DNA of 5,968 nucleotides, from assembly GCA_964498605.1 (NCBI GenBank), contig CAZCHK010000091.1, positions 1 through 5,968 of the forward strand, given 5' to 3'. Both the position numbers and the translations under genes were made by a program. Under the pieces are notes generated by a model that ran no database searches, was not told the origin of the DNA, and worked only from the letters and a program-made list of their open reading frames with translations. Below, piece by piece: positions 3,301 to 5,968 of this stretch (within the stretch, counting starts at the first letter, position 1; each line of letters opens with the position of its first letter). The DNA comes from JBGQAS01 sp964498605. Its GTDB lineage: Bacteria; Chloroflexota; Anaerolineae; Anaerolineales; Anaerolineaceae.

Positions 3301-5968
3301 ACCGGGTTTGGCGCGGTGGATGGTTACGATGGCACAGAGACGCATGCCGGCATCTTCTTCTACAACACCAATACTCTTACCGGCACCACGCTGCTTGACA
3401 GTCTGCAGGGGCTGGGGCAGGCTTCCACCTGGTCCATGACCGGGGCGGGTACAGGAACCTATTCCTCCACCGACGTTGTTGGGATTGTGGTTCTTGGTTT
3501 CGATTTCATCGAAACCCTCATCGGCGAAAGCGGCCTGGATGCACTTTCTTACGAGTCCTATGCCAGCGCTGTCACGGTCAACCTGGACTCCGCCAATATC
3601 GCCAGCGGCGGATTTGACGGCACCTCCAGCGGACTGTCCGCCTTCCGCAGCATGGATGGCCTCATCGGTTCACCGGTCATCACTCCCGATGTCCTGAACG
3701 GGGCTGACCTGGATTCCTCCTGGGTGTTTGGCTTGGGCAACACCTACTCGGCCGGTGGCAGCAGCCTAACCTTCTCCAGCTTCGAGCAGTTGAACGGGCA
3801 GTCGCAGGCAGATACCTTCTCCTTTGAAGGTGCGGCTGTGTTCAACGGCAGCCTGGGTGGCGGAACCGGACAGGACGGGCTGGTGTACACGAATTATGAC
3901 ACGAACATCGCGATCGTCCTGACCGGTTTGGGCAGCGCGGCGGGTGATGGGTTCACCGGTTCGGCAAGCGGGCTGCTTGGTACATTCGACCACATCGACT
4001 TCCTGACCGGTAGCAGTTGGAGCGGGGACTGGCTGTACGGCGCAGACCTGAACGCGACCTTCGAGCTGGACGGTACGGATCGCTACGTGGTTGGCGCGAA
4101 CGACATCGAATTCACCGATTTCGAGACACTTCAGGGCGGCGCGCTGGTCGATCAATTTAATATTAGTGGATCGCGCACCTACAATCTGTTCGGCGGTGAT
4201 GGTGACGATGTCTTCGTCTTCAACAATGGCGCTACACTGACCGGCGTGATCGATGGTGGCACGGGAACGGACTCGCTGGACTTTTCCGCTTACTCGACTG
4301 CACGCAACGTGACCCTGACTGCGTTTGGCACCAGCGGCTTCAGCGGAACGGAAACTGCCATCATGGGCAGCTTTGCGGACATCGACCACTTGATTGGGAC
4401 CAGCCTGACCGGTTCAACCGGCGACCAGCTGCACGGCCTGGATATGGATTCGGAGTGGCACTTCACTGGACAGAATGCCAGCGGCGCGCTTGGCTCCTAC
4501 ACGAGCACCGAGTCGCTGACCTTCAACGGATTTGACCGCTTCTACGGTGGAGCCGGTGTGGATTCCTTCCACGTGCTGGCGAGCACGAGCGCGCGGCTGT
4601 ACGGCGGCGAGGGACACGATTTCTTCTACATGCACGGCAGCGCGGTGCTGACCGGGTACATCAACGGCGAGGGTCTGCAGAACGTCCTGGATTACAGCGG
4701 TTACGACAGCGCTGTGAGCGTCAACCTGCCGTTCTACACGGCCACGGGCGTGGTCGGGCAGATCCAGGGCATCCAGGTGCTGATCGGCTCGGACTATGCA
4801 GACACGCTGATCGGCAACAACGGACCGAACGTGCTCATCGGCGGGGCCGGGAACGACAGCCTGGACGGCGGCGCAGCGAACGACGCGTACATTTTTGGCG
4901 ACGGTTCCGGATTCGACACGATCAGTGAAACAGCCGGCGGCGGGATCGACCAGATCGCTTTCAACTCAGACGAATTCATCTTCACCTGGTTCGCCGCGCT
5001 GGGCATTCATGTCCAGACCACCACGCCGGTGAATTTCGACCTGTCGCATTACCAGGCCGCGACCGCCACCAGCAGCGTCACCTACGGCAGCAACCTCATC
5101 GAGCATTTCATTGGAGGCACGGCTGACGACCTGTTTGACTTCGGCGTGGGCGCCTACGCACTGCCGGGCGGCGGCACGCTCAACGGCAGCGGAGGCGCGG
5201 ACGATCTGCTCGATTACAGCGGATACGCTGTAGGTGTGACTGTCAATCTGACCGCGGGTACCTCCACGGGGACGTCCGGCATCAGCCAGATCGAGAATGC
5301 CATCGGCAGTGCCCACGACGACATCCTGATCGGCGACGCGCTGGACAACGAATTCACGGCGGGTGATGGGAATGACCAGATCACCGGCGCGTCGGGCAAC
5401 GACACGCTGCTGGGCGGGGGAGGCAGCGACACCTACTACTTCTCCGGCGCGAACTGGGGCGTGGATACCCTGACCGACACGGATGGCGACGATACCCTGG
5501 ACTTCAGCGCGGCCACGACCGACCTGAACTTCCATATCGAGGCAGGCAGCCTCATGGTGGATGACCTGCCCGGCGCCAACCTGCTGGCGGTATCCGCCAA
5601 CAATATCGAGAACCTGCTGGGCGGCCTGGGTGATGACGCGTTCATCTTTGGTGAAGGCGTCAAGCTGGCCGGCGGCGTGGCAGGCACGTTCATCGACGGC
5701 GGCGGGCAGGCCTTGAGCGGCAACACCATCAACTATGCGGCTTACACCACGCCGGTGTACGTTAACCTCTCCACCGGGGCGGCCACGGGTGTCAACGAGA
5801 ATGTGGCGCTTATCCCGCAGCCGGGAGGCATCCTCAATATCCAGAACGTTATCGGCAGCCCCGCCGGCAACGAGATCTGGGGCGATGACGGTCCGAACAC
5901 CTTCGAACTGAATCACGATCCGGCAGCCGGTACAGCCAGCGATTTCATCCACGGCCTGGGCGGAGACG
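1..5968 (+). CDS. Giant RTX-like calcium-binding repeat protein, internal fragment (both ends missing)
   Basis: Frame 1 is open over the whole window (1989 codons, no stop), so this is an internal slice of a larger gene. Seen: strong G/D/T/S/L richness, alternating hydrophobic beta-strand patterns, and many G-G-x-G-x-D-x-[LFIY]-x nonapeptides, both in tandem blocks (residues 169-204, 503-547, 677-712, 1596-1631, 1769-1813, 1952-1969) and singly. There are only 4 Lys, 24 Arg and 3 Cys against a large excess of Asp/Glu. No enzymatic motif, membrane segment or signal peptide is visible, but both termini are outside the window. Known of the family: RTX nonapeptides bind Ca2+ in a parallel beta-roll and fold after export, often through a type I system. 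Inferred: a secreted or surface-anchored adhesin or matrix protein. The export route, anchor and any catalytic domain cannot be judged. The RTX assignment is firm; the adhesin role is a guess. Frame, composition and repeat register are continuous, so there is no sign of a frameshift. Confidence 0.95.
97..192 (+). other. Non-repeat insert in module B0
   Basis: Residues 33-64 interrupt the B module between the D-I-D-G strand and the L-E-F-V-N-I-E strand. The stretch has four prolines, three tyrosines, and a mix of Arg, Asp and Glu (for example F-T-P-R-Y-F-P and S-P-E-D-R-N). This is unlike the Gly/Asp/Thr-rich surroundings. In B5 the same gap is only about ten residues. It is probably an exposed loop extending from the beta-solenoid. 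No function is recognised. Confidence 0.5.
505..612 (+). repeat. RTX block 1: four tandem calcium-binding nonapeptides
   Basis: Residues 169-204 read as four consecutive nine-residue units: GGSGGDTFT, GDETDNVFI, GRDGNDTLS, GGLGNDTFV. Units 1, 3 and 4 keep the G-x-G-x-D calcium ligand pattern. Unit 2 is degenerate (D-N replaces the x-D step) but preserves the nine-residue register and the hydrophobic position 8. By family knowledge, alternate turns coordinate Ca2+ in a parallel beta-roll. Confidence 0.9.
682..768 (+). other. Cysteine-bearing insert in module A1
   Basis: Residues 228-256 lie between D-D-T-L-S-F-S-G and V-D-L-T-F-Y-I, which are nearly adjacent in module A5 (D-F-S-A-A-T-T-D-L-N-F-H-I). 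The insert holds C-G-Y-D-C (243-247), two of only three cysteines in the 1989 residues, within an otherwise hydrophobic and polar stretch. A local disulfide or a metal site is possible. Nothing else in the segment is recognisable. Confidence 0.55.
961..1389 (+). repeat. Module B1 (143 residues)
   Basis: Residues 321-463. The hinge L-D-Y-Q-L-Y-T-T-G is followed by V-L-L-T-G-F-G-D-P-T-G-F-N-G-T-E, then N-I-E-D-I-I-G-S, then I-F-T-I-N (Ile where most sisters have Trp). Next come L-T-F-T-D-F-E-Y-V-H-G-G and D-T-F-N-F. It ends with one canonical RTX turn G-G-A-G-D-D-I-F-R (432-440) and the linker I-N-G-Q-G-G-N-D-T leading to the next hinge. There is no tandem nonapeptide array, which separates B from A modules. 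Confidence 0.75.
1390..1926 (+). repeat. Module A2 (RTX-containing, 179 residues)
   Basis: Residues 464-642. Hinge L-D-Y-S-Y-W-Y-T, then V-H-V-D-L-V-P-G, then G-I-E-T-V-I-G leading into five tandem nonapeptides. The post-block strand V-F-F-D-N-W-G-Q-D-I-V-D-D keeps the W-G-x-D core. Then F-D-F-S-G, a strand pair, N-R-I-E-R-L-L-G-G (602-610) and a single RTX turn at 609-617 (GGSGDDEFV). It closes with I-D-G-K-A-G-I-N-R, holding one of the four lysines of the window. Confidence 0.8.
1507..1641 (+). repeat. RTX block 2: five tandem nonapeptides
   Basis: Residues 503-547: GTIFADTLI, GDMWDNFFH, GLDGDDLLI, GAEGNDGLF, GGLGSDIYV. Units 3-5 are good G-x-x-G-x-D matches. Units 1 and 2 have lost the second glycine but keep the register, as is common at the edges of RTX arrays. 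Confidence 0.88.
2029..2136 (+). repeat. RTX block 3: four tandem nonapeptides
   Basis: Residues 677-712: GGAGDDILL, GDDQDNVFR, GGAGSDTID, GRDGSDTLD. Units 1, 3 and 4 carry the G-x-G-x-D pattern. Unit 2 is degenerate at the same place as unit 2 of block 1 (x-x-x-D-N-V-F), so the two blocks probably share ancestry. A further single turn GGLGDDAYH lies at 771-779, after the nested segment. Confidence 0.9.
2137..2340 (+). repeat. Nested partial duplication inside module A3
   Basis: Residues 713-780 repeat the order of the first half of the same module. L-T-V-D-V-H-A-G-T-A-S-G echoes V-S-V-D-L-V-A-G-S-A-T-G. I-S-I-E-N-A-L-T-G-S-G-N-D-S-L-T-G echoes I-A-E-I-R-D-V-I-G-G-A-G-D-D-I-L-L-G. D-N-F-L-S-G-G-L-G-D-D echoes D-N-V-F-R-G-G-A-G-S-D. 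A short G-S-S-T-G-N-P-A-G-A-G-A linker separates the last two parts. This fits an old internal duplication of a half-module. Confidence 0.6.
2647..3003 (+). repeat. Module B2 (119 residues)
   Basis: Residues 883-1001. Hinge L-D-L-T-S-F-T-S-G, then V-T-L-T-T-T-A-P-I-D-G-F-S-G-T, then G-S-F-T-N-M-D-N-L-I-G-S-S, then I-L-T-G, then W-R-F-T-E-T-G (942-948), then V-A-F-R-G-F-E-T-L-A-G-G and the turn G-G-G-A-D-D-T-F-E (972-980). It closes with G-H-I-N-G-G. It begins the long RTX-poor part of the window. Confidence 0.75.
3004..3255 (+). repeat. Module C (short variant, 84 residues)
   Basis: Residues 1002-1085. It opens with the shared hinge L-D-F-S-A-Y-T-Q-P and a V-x-L-like strand (I-T-L-H-L-T). 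It then lacks the G-T-E and W-x-F segments of B modules. Instead it has F-T-F-E-Q-I-E-S-F-N-G-S, then A-G-T-A-G-D-D-T-F-A-I-T-G (1048-1060), then G-T-L-N-G-L-A-F-S-G-F-A-H-L-D-G-L-G-G-S-D. The second half looks like a compact beta-hairpin unit of the G-D-D-T-F-x-I-T-G kind. It is the shortest module here. Confidence 0.6.
3256..3543 (+). repeat. Module B3 (96 residues)
   Basis: Residues 1086-1181. Hinge L-T-Y-A-G-Y-S-L-G, then F-D-L-T-G-F-G-A-V-D-G-Y-D-G-T-E-T, then N-T-L-T-G-T-T-L-L-D-S-L-Q-G, then W-S-M-T-G-A-G (1144-1150), then I-V-V-L-G-F-D-F-I-E-T-L-I-G. It lacks the D-T-F-x-F strand and the single RTX turn that end other B modules, passing straight to G-L-D-A-L-S-Y of the next hinge. Confidence 0.7.
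3544..3879 (+). repeat. Module B4 (112 residues, A-like opening)
   Basis: Residues 1182-1293. It starts L-S-Y-E-S-Y-A-S-A-V-T-V-N-L-D-S, where V-T-V-N-L is the A-type strand rather than the B-type V-x-L-T-G. From G-G-F-D-G-T-S onward it is a B module: S-M-D-G-L-I-G-S, W-V-F-G-L-G-N (1241-1247), L-T-F-S-S-F-E-Q-L-N-G, D-T-F-S-F. There is no good RTX turn; the nearest is the degenerate G-G-G-T-G-Q-D-G-L (1286-1294) at its end. Confidence 0.68.
3880..4275 (+). repeat. Module B5 (132 residues)
   Basis: Residues 1294-1425. Hinge L-V-Y-T-N-Y-D-T-N, then I-V-L-T-G-L-G-S, then D-G-F-T-G-S, then G-T-F-D-H-I-D-F-L-T-G-S-S, then A-T-F-E-L-D-G-T, then I-E-F-T-D-F-E-T-L-Q-G-G and D-Q-F-N-I-S-G. It ends with two RTX-like turns, G-G-D-G-D-D-V-F-V (1398-1406) and G-G-T-G-T-D-S-L-D (1419-1427), the second overlapping the next hinge. 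Confidence 0.75.
4276..4686 (+). repeat. Module B6 (137 residues)
   Basis: Residues 1426-1562. Hinge L-D-F-S-A-Y-S-T-A, then V-T-L-T-A-F-G-T-S-G-F-S-G-T-E-T, then G-S-F-A-D-I-D-H-L-I-G-T-S, then W-H-F-T-G-Q-N (1486-1492), then L-T-F-N-G-F-D-R-F-Y-G-G. Two imperfect RTX turns follow, GGAGVDSFH (1516-1524) and GGEGHDFFY (1535-1543). The end A-V-L-T-G-Y-I-N-G closely matches the end of A3 (A-V-L-T-G-L-I-N-G), including a 17-base identity (2601-2617 and 4641-4657). Confidence 0.75.
4687..5208 (+). repeat. Module A4 (RTX-containing, 174 residues)
   Basis: Residues 1563-1736. Hinge L-D-Y-S-G-Y-D-S-A, then V-S-V-N-L-P-F-Y-T-A-T-G, then G-I-Q-V-L-I-G-S leading into four nonapeptides. The following strand is Y-I-F-G-D-G-S-G-F-D-T-I-S-E, where the D-W-G of other A modules is replaced by G-S-G. 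It then has a more hydrophobic, less repeat-like middle (E-F-I-F-T-W-F-A-A-L-G-I-H-V, 1658-1671), followed by S-N-L-I-E-H-F-I-G-G and the turn GGTADDLFD (1705-1713). It is the same length as A5. Confidence 0.8.
4786..4893 (+). repeat. RTX block 4: four tandem nonapeptides
   Basis: Residues 1596-1631: GSDYADTLI, GNNGPNVLI, GGAGNDSLD, GGAANDAYI. Unit 3 is canonical. Unit 4 has Ala for the second glycine, and unit 2 has Pro-Asn in place of x-Asp. The nine-residue register is exact. Confidence 0.88.
5209..5730 (+). repeat. Module A5 (RTX-containing, 174 residues)
   Basis: Residues 1737-1910. Hinge L-D-Y-S-G-Y-A-V-G, then V-T-V-N-L-T-A-G-T-S-T-G, then I-S-Q-I-E-N-A-I-G-S leading into five nonapeptides. 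Then Y-Y-F-S-G-A-N-W-G-V-D-T-L-T-D and G-D-D-T-L-D-F-S-A, a strand pair L-N-F-H-I / L-M-V-D-D, N-N-I-E-N-L-L-G-G (1867-1875) and the RTX turn GGLGDDAFI (1874-1882). It closes with T-F-I-D-G-G. It has no insert and is the cleanest A module in the window. Confidence 0.85.
5305..5439 (+). repeat. RTX block 5: five tandem nonapeptides
   Basis: Residues 1769-1813: GSAHDDILI, GDALDNEFT, AGDGNDQIT, GASGNDTLL, GGGGSDTYY. The last three keep G-x-D with hydrophobic position 8. The degenerate second unit again ends x-D-N-x-F, as in blocks 1-3, so this position is conserved across modules. Confidence 0.9.
5731..5968 (+). repeat. Module A6 (partial, cut by the window end)
   Basis: Residues 1911-1989. Hinge I-N-Y-A-A-Y-T-T-P, then V-Y-V-N-L-S-T-G-A-A-T-G, then a short extra loop (residues 1934-1943, with I-P-Q-P-G-G), then I-Q-N-V-I-G-S leading into at least two nonapeptides. 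The tail F-I-H-G-L-G-G-D is the start of another RTX turn cut by the window edge. The gene therefore continues downstream. Confidence 0.75.
5854..5907 (+). repeat. RTX block 6: two degenerate nonapeptides, then a gap
   Basis: Residues 1952-1969: GSPAGNEIW, GDDGPNTFE. They match the first two units of block 4 in style (x-x-x-G-N, G-P-N). The register is then broken by L-N-H-D-P-A-A-G-T-A-S before a new G-L-G-G-D turn begins at the window edge. Confidence 0.65.

Noticed and set aside
2734..4389. Two minus-strand open frames of about 200 codons (2734-3345 and 3766-4389)
   Set aside because: Both are in antisense register with the sense frame and are shadows of its codon bias. The sense frame has continuous B-type modules here.
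4972..5013. Possible membrane segment (residues 1658-1671, E-F-I-F-T-W-F-A-A-L-G-I-H-V)
   Set aside because: Only about 13 hydrophobic residues, flanked by acidic and polar sequence inside a beta-repeat module. Too short for a membrane helix and more likely a buried strand.
4966..5952. A 328-codon open frame on the minus strand
   Set aside because: Same cause: exact antisense register to the sense codons, with no family resemblance. The + strand frame over it contains clear RTX blocks.

Overview
The window is one uninterrupted piece of a single very large bacterial gene on the + strand. Frame 1 has no stop codon from base 1 to base 5968 (1989 complete codons plus one base). Neither the start nor the stop is present. 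There is no intergenic DNA, promoter, RBS, terminator, RNA gene or mobile element to annotate. The encoded segment is an acidic, glycine/aspartate/threonine-rich repeat protein of the RTX (haemolysin-type calcium-binding nonapeptide) class. It is almost free of lysine (4) and cysteine (3). It is most plausibly part of a giant secreted or cell-surface protein such as an adhesin or matrix protein.

The protein is modular. Thirteen successive modules (the first and last cut by the window) each open with the same hinge, approximately D-x-L-D-[YF]-S-x-Y-[TSD]. I call the two main types A and B. A modules (about 174-240 residues) run hinge, then V-x-V-[ND]-L-x-x-G-x-[AS]-T-G, then 4-5 tandem RTX nonapeptides, then an F-x-x-D-W-G-x-D-T strand, then N-x-I-E-x-L-x-G-G with a single RTX turn. 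B modules (about 96-143 residues) have no tandem RTX block. They run V-x-L-T-G-[FL]-G, then G-F-x-G-T-E, then a [DN]-x-L-[IT]-G-[ST] turn, W-x-F-[TD]-G, and L-[TE]-F-x-[GD]-F-[ED]-x-[LF]. Their order is B0(partial)-A1-B1-A2-A3-B2-C-B3-B4-B5-B6-A4-A5-A6(partial), where C is a short variant.

By region: bases 1-393 are the tail of a B module with an unusual insert. Bases 394-2646 are RTX-rich and hold three A modules with one B between them. Bases 2647-4686 are an RTX-poor core of B-type modules. Bases 4687-5968 return to tandem A modules, two of them exactly 174 residues long. By analogy with known RTX proteins, the A blocks should fold into calcium-stabilised beta-rolls outside the cell, while the B modules look like beta-rich spacers that depend less on calcium.

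The organism is a bacterium of moderately high GC (about 58-60% by eye) with a strong preference for CTG leucine. Giant proteins of this repeat style occur in environmental groups such as Chloroflexota, Planctomycetota and various Proteobacteria. The sequence alone does not decide between them.
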